A DNA stretch of 13,391 nucleotides from positions 1 to 13,391 of the forward strand of contig PKSW01000204.1 of assembly GCA_002869465.1 (NCBI GenBank), read 5' to 3'. The position numbers and the translations under genes were made by a program. Below the pieces are notes generated by a model. It saw only the letters and a program-made list of their open reading frames with translations, did no database searches and was not told the origin of the DNA. Positions 1 through 7,663 of this stretch are shown here, piece after piece. Numbering within the stretch: position 1 is the first letter of the stretch; the number at the start of each line of letters is the position of its first letter. Origin of the DNA: Marinilabiliales bacterium. Lineage in GTDB: Bacteria > Bacteroidota > Bacteroidia > Bacteroidales > F082.

Positions 1-975
1 CCGACTTTTCAGCACATCAGGCAATTATTTAAATCCAGAAACTACGAAGTTACACCGGTTAACCGCCAGCAGGCAGAAATACCGGAAAAATGCATGCCGC
101 TACTTAATGAAAATGGGACAGCGCCTGGTATGTGGTTCGAAGAAAATGGCAAAGTGATCGTTTCAATGCCCGGTGTGCCTTTCGAGATGCAACCCATGCT
201 ACTGAACCAGGTAATCCCACGCCTGCAAGATAAATTTGAGTTGCCCTTTATCTATCATAAAACCATCATGACGCAAGGATTGGGTGAATCAAAACTGGCG
301 GAGCGTATTCAGGAAATTGAAGACCATTTGCCCAAACATATAAAACTGGCGTATTTACCACAACCCGGCATCGTCAGGCTGCGCCTTTCAGCCAGCGGGA
401 AAAACAGAACGGTTCTTGAAGATGAAATAAATTTGTATTGCAGGAAACTATTGGCTGAGATCCCAGAACTCGTTTTCGGTTATGATGACATCACTTTGGA
501 AGAGGTCGTCGGCAAACTGCTGTCAGGAAGAAAACAAAGCCTATCAACTGCCGAAAGTTGCACGGGCGGCTACCTGGCGCACTTGATCACCAGTATTCCC
601 GGCAGTTCGAATTATTATTTCGGATCCGTTATTTCCTATTCAAATGATGTAAAAATCAGGGAGCTTAGAGTTTCACCGTCCGACCTTGAAAAATATGGCG
701 CCGTCAGCCAACAGGTAGTGGAACAAATGGCAAAAGGAGTCAGGGAAAAATTCAAAACTGATTACAGCCTGGCTACTTCGGGTATCGCCGGTCCGGATGG
801 TGGCACCAAAGAGAAACCCGTGGGTACTATCTGGATCGCACTGGCTTCAGAAAAAGGGGTTCAGTCAAAATTGCTTCATCAAGGAGAGCACCGCGGACGA
901 AATATCAGGCGTGCCGCTTTAGAAGCATTGAATATATTAAGATTGGAAATTTCGGATCATACAAAAACTTGCTGA
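1..975 (+). CDS. cinA: CinA family protein (nicotinamide-nucleotide amidase / damage-inducible protein), 5' truncated
   Basis: The reading frame is open from base 1 and ends at TGA 973-975, giving 324 visible codons. The family is usually about 415 residues, so roughly 90 N-terminal residues lie outside the window. The first visible part is the end of the MoaB/MogA-like (COG1058) domain, with the typical GTAPGMWFE and MPGVPFEM stretches (bases 118-189). The C-terminal half is the PncC-type amidase domain, with AESCTGG (about 550-570), a GSVISYSNDVK segment and GIAGPDGGTKEKPVGTIW (about 781-837). The family hydrolyses NMN to nicotinate mononucleotide and ammonia in pyridine-nucleotide salvage; the N-terminal domain is linked to ADP-ribose/NAD-derivative hydrolysis. 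An internal ATG at 94 is not the true start, because conserved sequence continues upstream of it. The gene converges on fabD with 16 bp between the stops and no clear terminator. The identification is firm; the cellular role is inferred from the family. Confidence 0.95.
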   Translation, partial: PTFQHIRQLFKSRNYEVTPVNRQQAEIPEKCMPLLNENGTAPGMWFEENGKVIVSMPGVPFEMQPMLLNQVIPRLQDKFELPFIYHKTIMTQGLGESKLAERIQEIEDHLPKHIKLAYLPQPGIVRLRLSASGKNRTVLEDEINLYCRKLLAEIPELVFGYDDITLEEVVGKLLSGRKQSLSTAESCTGGYLAHLITSIPGSSNYYFGSVISYSNDVKIRELRVSPSDLEKYGAVSQQVVEQMAKGVREKFKTDYSLATSGIAGPDGGTKEKPVGTIWIALASEKGVQSKLLHQGEHRGRNIRRAALEALNILRLEISDHTKTC

Positions 976-991
976 TGCAGGTCTTACATTT

Positions 992-1873
992 TTAAATGCC
1001 GGCGCTTTCTGTAACTATATTACGATCAATTTTTTTAAACAATCCCTGTAATACGTTACCTGGTCCAACTTCAATAATCTTTTTAGCGCCATCAGCCAGC
1101 ATATTCTGCATAGTTCTGGTCCATCTAACTGGTGAAGTCAATTGAGCAATCAGGTTCTTCTTAATAATTTCAGGATCTACAACTGACTGTCCGGTTACAT
1201 TCTGATAAATCGGACATATACCTTTCAAAAACTTTGTTGAATTAATAGCTTCGGCAAGTTCAATAGCAGCCGGTTCCATCAACGGTGAATGAAAAGCACC
1301 ACCCACTTTTAATATCATAGCGCGCTTAGCACCTGCAGCGCTTAATTCTTCAACGGCCTCTTCAACACCACTTACACTACCTGAAATAACCAGCTGACCC
1401 GGAGAGTTATAATTGGCCGGTACAACTACATTTTTAATACCATCGCAAACTTTTTCAACCACTTCATCATCCAGTCCGATAATCGCCGCCATGGTGGATG
1501 GCTCAAGTTCGCATGCTTTTTGCATGGCGGAAGCTCTTTTGGCTACCAGTTTCAAACCATCTTCAAATGATAAGGTTTTATTGGCCACCAGCGCTGAGAA
1601 CTCTCCGAGTGAATGACCGGCCACCATGTCCGGTTTAAAATCATCACCCAAAACACGGGCTAAAATGACAGAATGCAGGAAAATAGCAGGTTGTGTGATA
1701 TTGGTTTGTTTCAGATCTTCTTCCGTGCCTTCAAACATCACATCCGTGATCTTAAACTTAAGAATGCTGTTTGCTTTCTTAAATAATTCCTTCGCTTTCG
1801 CTGATTTTTCATATAAGTCAGCTCCCATTCCAATATATTGGGCTCCTTGTCCGGGAAAGACATATGCATTCAT
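992..1873 (-). CDS. fabD: Malonyl-CoA:ACP transacylase FabD
   Basis: This 293-residue protein has the normal family length. It transfers malonyl from CoA to acyl carrier protein, supplying extender units to cytosolic type II fatty-acid synthesis. Visible motifs are the N-terminal FPGQGAQYIGMG (residues 6-17), the nucleophile elbow GHSLGE with Ser88, Arg113 in KRASAM, the catalytic His195 in GGAFHSPLM, Gln244 in the QLTSPVRW segment, and the C-terminal EVGPGNVLQGL (268-278). All expected active-site residues are present. It is the last gene of the minus-strand run, 12 bp after the Bax-inhibitor-like gene, and no other fab genes are in view. The ATG at 1871-1873 has no Shine-Dalgarno, as is usual in this phylum. 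The MNAYVFPGQGAQ start matches where the family begins. Confidence 0.97.
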   Translation of the reverse strand: MNAYVFPGQGAQYIGMGADLYEKSAKAKELFKKANSILKFKITDVMFEGTEEDLKQTNITQPAIFLHSVILARVLGDDFKPDMVAGHSLGEFSALVANKTLSFEDGLKLVAKRASAMQKACELEPSTMAAIIGLDDEVVEKVCDGIKNVVVPANYNSPGQLVISGSVSGVEEAVEELSAAGAKRAMILKVGGAFHSPLMEPAAIELAEAINSTKFLKGICPIYQNVTGQSVVDPEIIKKNLIAQLTSPVRWTRTMQNMLADGAKKIIEVGPGNVLQGLFKKIDRNIVTESAGI

Positions 1874-1885
1874 AGGGTAATTGTT

Positions 1886-2614
1886 TTAATTATTTCTGTT
1901 GCCGAAAAAGCGGAGCAAAAATAGGAATAAATTGATAAAGTCGAGGTACAAAGTTAAAGCACCCATAATTGTAATTTTTCTGGTTCCTTCATCTTCCAAT
2001 CCCACCTGGCTGCCAATTCTTTTTAACTTTTGCACATCGTAGGCTGTTAAACCAGTGAATACCAACACCCCGATAAAGCTGATGATGTAATCCAGGGTGC
2101 CACTTCGCATAAACATATTCACTACGCTGGCAATGATGATACCTATCAAACCCATGAACATGATACTTCCAAACTTGGTGAGATCAGTTTTTGTGGTATA
2201 ACCCACCACCGCCATGGTTCCGAACATACCGGAGGTGATGAGAAATGTTTTCATTATAGAAGCACTAGTGTAAATCAGGAAAATGGAGCTCAAGCTGGCG
2301 CCCAGCAATACTGAAAATAAAACAAATATCATGACCATTGTAGAAGCTGACATCCGCTGAAATCCGGCTGACATCCACAACACCAGACCAAGTGGTGCCA
2401 GCATAACGACCCAGCCCAGAATGGACATGCCACCGGTTTCGATATTATAAATTAAAGAAAGCAGGCTTGAGCTGGTGGCCACTGCCCATGCAGTTGCTGC
2501 GGTGATAGCCAATGCCAGGAACATCCACATAAAAACACCAGACATAAATGTTTTGGCGACAGGATAAGTTCCTTCTCTTTCTAAAATCTGTGATTGTTTA
2601 TTAAATGTATTCAT
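1886..2614 (-). CDS. Bax inhibitor-1 / YccA family membrane protein
   Basis: This 242-residue integral membrane protein belongs to the Bax-inhibitor-1 (TMBIM/UPF0005) family. About seven hydrophobic segments can be seen, near residues 23-47, 63-85, 91-114, 119-140, 148-169, 176-193 and 214-236. They follow a short soluble N-terminus. The family signatures are TGLTAYDVQKLKRI (about 187-200) and GALTLYLDFINLFLFLLR (218-235). Asp193 and Asp225 match in position the aspartate pair that forms the pH-sensitive Ca2+-leak site in Bacillus YetJ. The inferred role is a proton-gated calcium leak or stress-related inner-membrane protein; the substrate in this organism is unknown. The gene lies 23 bp after folE and 12 bp before fabD, which suggests co-transcription but no obvious common pathway. 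No Shine-Dalgarno precedes the start; the upstream DNA is the AT-only run TTAATTAATTAA. Confidence 0.93.
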   Translation of the reverse strand: MNTFNKQSQILEREGTYPVAKTFMSGVFMWMFLALAITAATAWAVATSSSLLSLIYNIETGGMSILGWVVMLAPLGLVLWMSAGFQRMSASTMVMIFVLFSVLLGASLSSIFLIYTSASIMKTFLITSGMFGTMAVVGYTTKTDLTKFGSIMFMGLIGIIIASVVNMFMRSGTLDYIISFIGVLVFTGLTAYDVQKLKRIGSQVGLEDEGTRKITIMGALTLYLDFINLFLFLLRFFGNRNN

Positions 2615-2637
2615 TGTTTTAATTAATTAAATAGCTA

Positions 2638-3255
2638 TTAGGACAACTTAGAAGATATTAAACTGATAAATTCAGCCCTGGTTTGCGCGCGCTCGAAAGC
2701 GCCCGTAAAATCAGATGTGGTTGTTACGGAATTCTGTTTTTGAATACCTCTCATGGCCATACATAAATGTTTGGCTTCAATTACTACAGCAACACCTAAC
2801 GGATTTAACGTATTTTGAATGGCATCTTTAATTTGTGTAGTCAATCTTTCCTGCACCTGTAGCCTTCTTGAGTAAGCTTCGACCACACGGGCAATTTTAC
2901 TTAATCCGGTTATGTAACCGTTAGGGATGTAGGCAACATGTGCTTTTCCGATAAATGGGATCATATGATGTTCGCACATGGAAAATATTTCAATGTCTTT
3001 AACAATCACCATTTCACGGTAGTCTTCCTTAAACTTGGCTGATAGTAATATCTCTTCGGGATCATGGTCGTATCCCTGGGTTAAAAACTGCATCGATTTC
3101 GCTACCCTGAAGGGTGTATCCAGTAATCCTTCGCGCTTCGGGTCTTCACCGATCAGTTCAAGTATTTCCTTGTAATGGGCCTGAAGTTTTTCCAGTTTTT
3201 CAGGTGAAAATCTTTCAATTTTTTCATATCCCAATAATTCTTTAGGTTTATCCAT
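2638..3255 (-). CDS. folE: GTP cyclohydrolase I
   Basis: This 205-residue type I GTP cyclohydrolase converts GTP to 7,8-dihydroneopterin triphosphate and formate. That product is the first intermediate of folate, biopterin and queuosine-type pathways. The zinc ligands are Cys94 and His97 in SMCEHH and Cys165 in HLCMAMRG. Their spacing equals that of E. coli Cys110/His113/Cys181. His96 and His163 match the catalytic histidines 112 and 179. The GLSKIARVVE segment (117-126) and MRGIQKQNS (168-176) are also typical, and the helical N-terminus (residues 15-60) carries REGLLDTPFRVAK. It sits 62 bp downstream of the PTPS-type gene whose enzyme would use its product. No TAnnTTTG element is seen in that gap, so transcription from the upstream promoter is likely. 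The gap does contain a weak inverted repeat (3290-3294 with 3305-3309). Confidence 0.97.
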   Translation of the reverse strand: MDKPKELLGYEKIERFSPEKLEKLQAHYKEILELIGEDPKREGLLDTPFRVAKSMQFLTQGYDHDPEEILLSAKFKEDYREMVIVKDIEIFSMCEHHMIPFIGKAHVAYIPNGYITGLSKIARVVEAYSRRLQVQERLTTQIKDAIQNTLNPLGVAVVIEAKHLCMAMRGIQKQNSVTTTSDFTGAFERAQTRAEFISLISSKLS

Positions 3256-3317
3256 TTCTAATTTTAAATTTTTATAATGTCAAAAAAGATGCCATGACAG
3301 GTTTTGGCAATAATTGA

Positions 3318-3731
3318 TTATTCTCCAAAATACTCAACAAAATTATTTTCTGATTCAACTACCTTCACACAATGCAATTGAGCACTCAAGTTAGAAATAT
3401 GAGGGCTTAGCTCTTTCCATATGCCAACTGCCAAATTTTCGGTAGATGCCAGTTTGCCTTGCATGAAATCCACTTCCAGGTTGATGTTTTTATGATCCAG
3501 TTTGTGAATCACCTTTTCGCGGATAATAACGCTTAGTTTTTTTAAATTCAACAGGAAACCTGTCGCAGGATCAATTTCTCCTTTCACCGTTACAAACAAT
3601 TCATAGTTATGCCCGTGCCAGTTCGGGTTTGAACATTTTCCGAAAATTTCAAGATTTTTTTCGTCGGAATATTCCGGCCTGAATAACCTGTGCGCCGCAT
3701 TAAAACGCTCTCTTCTGGTAATATAAATCAT
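3318..3731 (-). CDS. 6-pyruvoyl-tetrahydropterin synthase family protein, animal-type (PTPS-II) signature
   Basis: This 137-residue protein belongs to the PTPS/QueD fold family. The zinc ligands are His14, His39 and His41 (HGHNY). The catalytic residues are Cys33 and the Asp79-His80 pair in KLDHKN, and Glu126 in VVESENN is the likely pterin anchor. Five residues separate Cys33 from HGH (KCSNPNWHGHNY). This is the spacing of biopterin-pathway PTPS; bacterial QueD typically has three (C-x3-HGH). The stretches FGKCSNP, GEIDPATG and STENLAV also resemble vertebrate PTPS. I therefore infer conversion of dihydroneopterin triphosphate to 6-pyruvoyl-tetrahydropterin. Automated annotation may call it QueD (6-carboxytetrahydropterin synthase), and bifunctionality cannot be excluded. 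It is the first gene of the minus-strand run, ahead of folE, with a perfect -7 element just upstream. The ATG at 3729-3731 fits the family N-terminus. Confidence 0.88.
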   Translation of the reverse strand: MIYITRRERFNAAHRLFRPEYSDEKNLEIFGKCSNPNWHGHNYELFVTVKGEIDPATGFLLNLKKLSVIIREKVIHKLDHKNINLEVDFMQGKLASTENLAVGIWKELSPHISNLSAQLHCVKVVESENNFVEYFGE

Positions 3732-3750
3732 ACAATCATGTTTTACATGT

Positions 3751-3758
3751 CAAAAGTA
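3751..3758 (-). promoter_or_regulatory. Candidate Bacteroidota -7 element for the PTPS-type/folE run
   Basis: Read on the minus strand this is TACTTTTG, a perfect match to the Bacteroidota -7 consensus TAnnTTTG. It lies about 20 bases upstream of the ATG at 3731, so the transcript leader would be only about 14 nt. The -33 partner is weak: the nearest TTTG (plus-strand CAAA at 3783-3786) is 24 bases away rather than about 19. Confidence 0.5.
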
Positions 3759-3833
3759 AACATAAAACAGAAGCCTGTTGTTCAAATACAGTTGCAGAAA
3801 ACATGCACATTAACGAAACTATTCAAAGTATTG

Positions 3834-3848
3834 TTGCCTGTAGGGCAA
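3834..3848. other. Short inverted repeat in the divergent promoter region
   Basis: TTGCC (3834-3838) and GGCAA (3844-3848) form a 5-bp inverted repeat around a 5-base centre. It lies between the two divergent -7 elements. It could be an operator half-site pair, but it is short enough to arise by chance, and it has no T-tract to make it a terminator. Confidence 0.2.
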
Positions 3849-3893
3849 ATAAGATTATGGCTGGATTAAAGATAAAAGCTTGGCACATTTACC

Positions 3894-3901
3894 TATTTTT
3901 G
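3894..3901 (+). promoter_or_regulatory. Candidate Bacteroidota -7 element for serS
   Basis: TATTTTTG is a perfect match to TAnnTTTG. The G is 15 bases before the serS ATG at 3917, so the predicted leader is about 10 nt, close to leaderless. No good TTTG is found at the expected -33 distance. The nearest TTG (3880-3882) is only 11 bases away, so the match rests on the -7 box. Confidence 0.5.
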
Positions 3902-3916
3902 CAAAAATTTTAGAAT

Positions 3917-5194
3917 ATGCTGCAACTTCATTTCATCAGGGATAACAAGGATTACGTCATTGAAAGATTAAGTATCAAGAATTTTGATGCCGCTGAATTA
4001 GTAGAAGAAATAATCAGGCTGGATAATGATCGCAGGTCCACCCAGAAAAATCTGGATGACAATTTGGCAATGTCCAACCAACTGTCAAAAGAAATTGGCA
4101 GTTTATTTAAGGAAGGCAAGAGAGAACAGGCGGAAGAAGTTAGGAAAAAATCAACCCAATTGAAAAGCGTTGTTAAAGATCTGGAGCAAGCCCTTCAGCA
4201 GATTGAAAAATCGCTAAATGAAAAACTGATCGAACTACCCAATCTGCCTCATTCAAGTGTGAAAGCCGGAAAATCAGATACGGATAATGAAACCGTTTAT
4301 GAAGAAGGTGAGATTCCGGTATTGGAAGAAAACGCGCTCCCCCACTGGGAATTGGCCTCCAAATATGACATCATTGATTTCGACCTCGGCAGCAAGGTGA
4401 CCGGAGCCGGTTTTCCATTTTATAAAGGAAAAGGAGCTCGTTTGCAACGCGCACTTATCAACTTTTTCCTGGATGAAGCACTCAAGCAGGGTTATATCGA
4501 ATACCAGCCACCCTTACTAATCAATGAAGAATCGGGCTTTGGAACAGGCCAACTGCCGGACAAGGAAGGCCAGATGTATTTTGTAGGTGAAGACAATTTA
4601 TACCTGATCCCGACTGCGGAAGTTCCCATTACAAATATTTACCGCAATGTAATTTTAAAGGAAGATGATCTGCCCATTAAGAATGTAGCTTATTCTAACT
4701 GCTTCAGGCGCGAAGCAGGTTCTTACGGTAAGGATGTAAGAGGACTGAACAGGCTGCACCAATTCGATAAGGTGGAGATCGTGCAGATTTCAACTCCTGA
4801 AAAATCATATGAAGTGCTGGAAGAAATGAAAGCACATGTGGCCGAGTTATTGCGAAAATTAGAACTGCCATTTCGTATTCTTAGGCTTTGTGGTGGTGAT
4901 GTAAGTTTCGCATCAGCCTTAACATACGATTTTGAAGTATATTCAGCAGCGCAAAAACGCTGGCTCGAAGTCAGTTCGGTTTCCAATTTCGAAAATTTCC
5001 AGTCCAACCGGATGAAATTGCGCTATAAATCCAAAGAAGGCAAATCCATACTGGCACATACACTGAACGGAAGTGCACTGGCACTGCCTCGCATTGTTGC
5101 AGCCATGCTAGAAAATAATCAGACCCCGGAAGGTATTATGATTCCTGAATTGTTAAAGAATTATACGGGTTTTAATAAAATTGATGCTTCATGA
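3917..5194 (+). CDS. serS: Seryl-tRNA synthetase
   Basis: This 425-residue class II aminoacyl-tRNA synthetase charges tRNA-Ser with serine in the cytosol. The N-terminal region (about residues 27-105) is rich in charged heptads and forms the expected long antiparallel coiled-coil arm that grips the tRNA-Ser variable arm. The catalytic core shows VTGAGFPFYKGKGARLQRAL (161-180), the serine-binding TAEVPIT (233-239), motif 2 FRREAGSYGKDVRGLNRLHQ (263-282) and motif 3 LNGSALALPRI with Arg392. Length and motif order are normal. The ATG at 3917 directly follows a -7 promoter element and has no Shine-Dalgarno. The stop codon overlaps the next start as ATGA (5191-5194), so the downstream lipoprotein gene is probably translationally coupled. 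Confidence 0.98.
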   Translation: MLQLHFIRDNKDYVIERLSIKNFDAAELVEEIIRLDNDRRSTQKNLDDNLAMSNQLSKEIGSLFKEGKREQAEEVRKKSTQLKSVVKDLEQALQQIEKSLNEKLIELPNLPHSSVKAGKSDTDNETVYEEGEIPVLEENALPHWELASKYDIIDFDLGSKVTGAGFPFYKGKGARLQRALINFFLDEALKQGYIEYQPPLLINEESGFGTGQLPDKEGQMYFVGEDNLYLIPTAEVPITNIYRNVILKEDDLPIKNVAYSNCFRREAGSYGKDVRGLNRLHQFDKVEIVQISTPEKSYEVLEEMKAHVAELLRKLELPFRILRLCGGDVSFASALTYDFEVYSAAQKRWLEVSSVSNFENFQSNRMKLRYKSKEGKSILAHTLNGSALALPRIVAAMLENNQTPEGIMIPELLKNYTGFNKIDAS

Positions 5195-5718
5195 GATTCA
5201 GTTTATTTTCTTCCCTGATTGTATTGATCCTGTTGGCCTCATGCACCTTAAATGAAAAAGAACAGGTTTATATAGAAAAAATTGAAAACCTTCAGCGGGC
5301 ACTTGATTCTGCCTCAAAGGAATACTATGCAATTGATACAATCCAGCTTTTTAAATCATACGATCTCATAAACATGAATCTTTCTCGTTTAACTAACATG
5401 GATACCATGATTAGCGATAGCATTAAGATGTATGCTTTCATGCAAAAAACATTTAAAAAGTTTGTACATGAAAATCCAATTTTTATAGACGAAATCAATT
5501 ACGCTAACAATCAATTGCGAACTTTGATAAAAGACATCAGAAGGGGAAGAATAACGGGGGTCGAAATGGAAAATTATTATTTTGAAGAAATGGAAGCAGT
5601 TGGGGCATTAATAAGCAAAATGCAATATAATGCCCAAAACATAGAACATCAATTGCTAGCATTTGAACAACTCAACAAAAAAGTAGAGCGGATCATTAAT
5701 ACTATCGACAATAATTAA
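5191..5718 (+). CDS. Small lipoprotein of unknown function
   Basis: This 175-residue protein is not assigned to a family I recognise. The N-terminus MRFSLFSSLIVLILLASC is a type II signal peptide with lipobox LASC and lipidated Cys18. The mature protein would be about 158 residues, attached to a membrane and facing the periplasm or cell surface. It is highly charged and predicted largely helical. Candidate coiled-coil stretches lie at about residues 22-50 (NEKEQVYIEKIENLQRAL) and 135-172 near the C-terminus. There are no cysteines after Cys18 and no catalytic motif is apparent. The start overlaps the serS stop by 4 bp, and the next gene begins one base after this stop. That places it in a tightly packed unit with serS and the TPR protein. 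It is most likely a structural or adaptor partner of that TPR protein, but this is inference from position. Confidence 0.85.
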   Translation: MRFSLFSSLIVLILLASCTLNEKEQVYIEKIENLQRALDSASKEYYAIDTIQLFKSYDLINMNLSRLTNMDTMISDSIKMYAFMQKTFKKFVHENPIFIDEINYANNQLRTLIKDIRRGRITGVEMENYYFEEMEAVGALISKMQYNAQNIEHQLLAFEQLNKKVERIINTIDNN

Positions 5719-5719
5719 C

Positions 5720-7594
5720 ATGAAATATAGCCTGAATACATATTATGTTTGGATGCTGCTTTCCTTACTTTTTTTCTCGTTTCAGGGTAAAATCATAGCT
5801 CAGAATCCGCAAGTTCGACCGATCAGCCCTCAACAAATAAAACCGCCTGCCAAAGAACAATTAGCCCGTGAATATTATAAGAATAAAGATTATGAGAAAG
5901 CAGCAGAATTATTCGGTCAATTATACGAGGAAGCTCCCTCAAGCCAGTATTATATTTATTATTTCAATAGCCTGTTATACATAAAAGATTACAAAACTGC
6001 CGAAAAACTGGTTAAGAAACAGAGGAAACTGTCATCCGGTGTCAGGTATGATATTGACCAGGCTTATGTTTACGATCTCCAGGGTGATTCTCGGAAAGCA
6101 CAAAATATCATTTATAAACTCATGGAAGAAGTTCCTAATGATCCGAATCAGATCAGGCAACTGGCCATCCAACTGCAGTCCAAAGGGTATTATAACCAAG
6201 CCTTAGAAGTATATACTAAGGCACAAAACATGGGTGCGGGTTATAACTATTTTATTGAGATGGCCAATGTGTACCAATATAGCGGCGAATATGATAAAAT
6301 GTTCGATGCTTACTTATCGCATCTGAATACTAATCCTACTGATATTCAGATGATTAAAAACAGACTTCAAAGCCTGACAAGGATTGATGTTGACGACAAT
6401 ATGTCACAACTTCTGAAAACAAAACTACTGGAAAGGGCTCAGGCTGACCCGGATAATGTAATTTTTGCAGAAATGCTGATGTGGTATTCGTTACAGGTTA
6501 AGGATTTCGATATGGCATTCAGGCAGGCCAGGGCTATGGATTTGCGCTTTGGCGATCGCGACGAAGAATTGCTCAGCCTGGCAGAAATTGCACTATCTAA
6601 CAAGGAATATGATATTGCCGAAAAGTCATATAATTATGTCAGGGAGAAAAAATTTGACACACCATATTACTTTGATAGTTATAATGGATATTACAAGGCA
6701 TTGGTTTTAAAGGCTGAAGCAAATCCGCTGACAGATATAAAAGTTTATAAAGATCTCAAAAAAACTGGCTTGAAAGCCATTGAAGAACTGGGGTTAAACA
6801 GTATGACCATTCAAATTGCTGAAAACCTGGGCAGGGTGATGGCCTATCACCTGGGTGCCTATGATGAAGCGCTTGATTTACTCGAGACAGCTTCTGCTAT
6901 AGAACCTCTGAAACCTAATGATAAGGCGAATTTAAAACTCCTGTATGCGGATGTGCTGATGATCCAAAACCAGGTTTGGGATGCCAGCTTGTTGTATTCG
7001 CAGATCGAATCGGAAATGAAACATGAGCCTATTGGCCACGAGGCCAAACTCCGCAATGCCAAACTTTTTTATTACAAAGGTGAATATGCCTGGGCGCAAA
7101 CCCGGTTGGATGTGCTCAAATCGGCTACCTCCAAATTAATTGCCAACGATGCCATGGAACTGTCCTTATTTATCGGTGATATTTATGAAGAAGACACCAT
7201 GGGTTTTACACTACGCATGTTTGGTACATCCGATTTATTATTCAGCCAGTTGCAAATGGATTCGGCGCTTGTTTGGCTTGATAAAATTGAAGAATTTCCC
7301 AGTGGCCCAAACAGCTCTGAATATGTCATTTATAAAAAAGCTGAAATATACACAGCCAAAAAAGAATATGCCACTGCTGATTCGCTTTACACAAAATTAT
7401 ATACCAACTATCCTGAAAGCATCAAAGCAGATAATGCCATCTTCCGCAGTGCCGAATTAAATCGCCTCTATCTGAATGATACGGAGAAGGCTATGGAACT
7501 TTACCTACTATTAATGACAGATTATCCTGACAGCATGTATTCAGGTGAATCGAGAGTTAAATACCGGGCCATCAGAGAAAAAAACCTTACGTAA
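5720..7594 (+). CDS. Secreted/periplasmic tetratricopeptide-repeat protein
   Basis: This 624-residue protein begins with a signal peptide (hydrophobic residues about 9-27, probable cleavage after IIA at 27). The rest is almost entirely helical repeats of TPR type. Clear units are at about 46-75 (AREYYKNKDYEKAAELFGQL), 77-103, 111-137, 143-170 and 178-206, with degenerate repeats through the middle. Two strong C-terminal units lie at about 534-567 (AEIYTAKKEYATADSLYTKL) and 570-604. The C-terminal pair resembles the repeats in YbgF/BamD-type envelope proteins. TPR proteins are protein-binding scaffolds, and no enzymatic domain is seen. The start is 1 bp after the lipoprotein stop, without a Shine-Dalgarno, so expression is probably coupled to serS and the lipoprotein. 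The likely role is scaffolding of an envelope complex; the partner is unknown. Confidence 0.88.
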   Translation: MKYSLNTYYVWMLLSLLFFSFQGKIIAQNPQVRPISPQQIKPPAKEQLAREYYKNKDYEKAAELFGQLYEEAPSSQYYIYYFNSLLYIKDYKTAEKLVKKQRKLSSGVRYDIDQAYVYDLQGDSRKAQNIIYKLMEEVPNDPNQIRQLAIQLQSKGYYNQALEVYTKAQNMGAGYNYFIEMANVYQYSGEYDKMFDAYLSHLNTNPTDIQMIKNRLQSLTRIDVDDNMSQLLKTKLLERAQADPDNVIFAEMLMWYSLQVKDFDMAFRQARAMDLRFGDRDEELLSLAEIALSNKEYDIAEKSYNYVREKKFDTPYYFDSYNGYYKALVLKAEANPLTDIKVYKDLKKTGLKAIEELGLNSMTIQIAENLGRVMAYHLGAYDEALDLLETASAIEPLKPNDKANLKLLYADVLMIQNQVWDASLLYSQIESEMKHEPIGHEAKLRNAKLFYYKGEYAWAQTRLDVLKSATSKLIANDAMELSLFIGDIYEEDTMGFTLRMFGTSDLLFSQLQMDSALVWLDKIEEFPSGPNSSEYVIYKKAEIYTAKKEYATADSLYTKLYTNYPESIKADNAIFRSAELNRLYLNDTEKAMELYLLLMTDYPDSMYSGESRVKYRAIREKNLT

Positions 7595-7596
7595 AC

Positions 7597-7627
7597 TTGA
7601 AAATCATTCCCAGATTTATTAAATTTG
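7597..7627 (+). promoter_or_regulatory. Candidate Bacteroidota promoter for the cytidylate-kinase-like gene
   Basis: TTG (7597-7599), a 20-base spacer and TAAATTTG (7620-7627) match the Bacteroidota -33/-7 arrangement (TTTG, about 19 bases, TAnnTTTG). Transcription would begin near 7633, about 30 nt before the ATG at 7664. This also argues against a TTG start at 7625, which lies inside the -7 box. Confidence 0.55.
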
Positions 7628-7663
7628 TTTAGGGTATTTAATTGTTCACCTAAGCTCACAATC

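Noticed and set aside
976..1000. Bidirectional terminator between cinA and fabD
   Set aside because: CATTTTTAAATG is only a 5-bp AT-rich palindrome with a 2-base centre; it cannot form a stable hairpin.
3290..3309. Hairpin between the PTPS-type gene and folE (TGCCA/TGGCA)
   Set aside because: A 5-bp stem with a 10-base loop and no T-run is too weak to call a terminator or attenuator.
3318..3731. Calling the PTPS-family gene queD of a queuosine operon
   Set aside because: The C-x5-HGH spacing and vertebrate-like flanks point to the PTPS-II type, and no queC, queE or queF is in the window.
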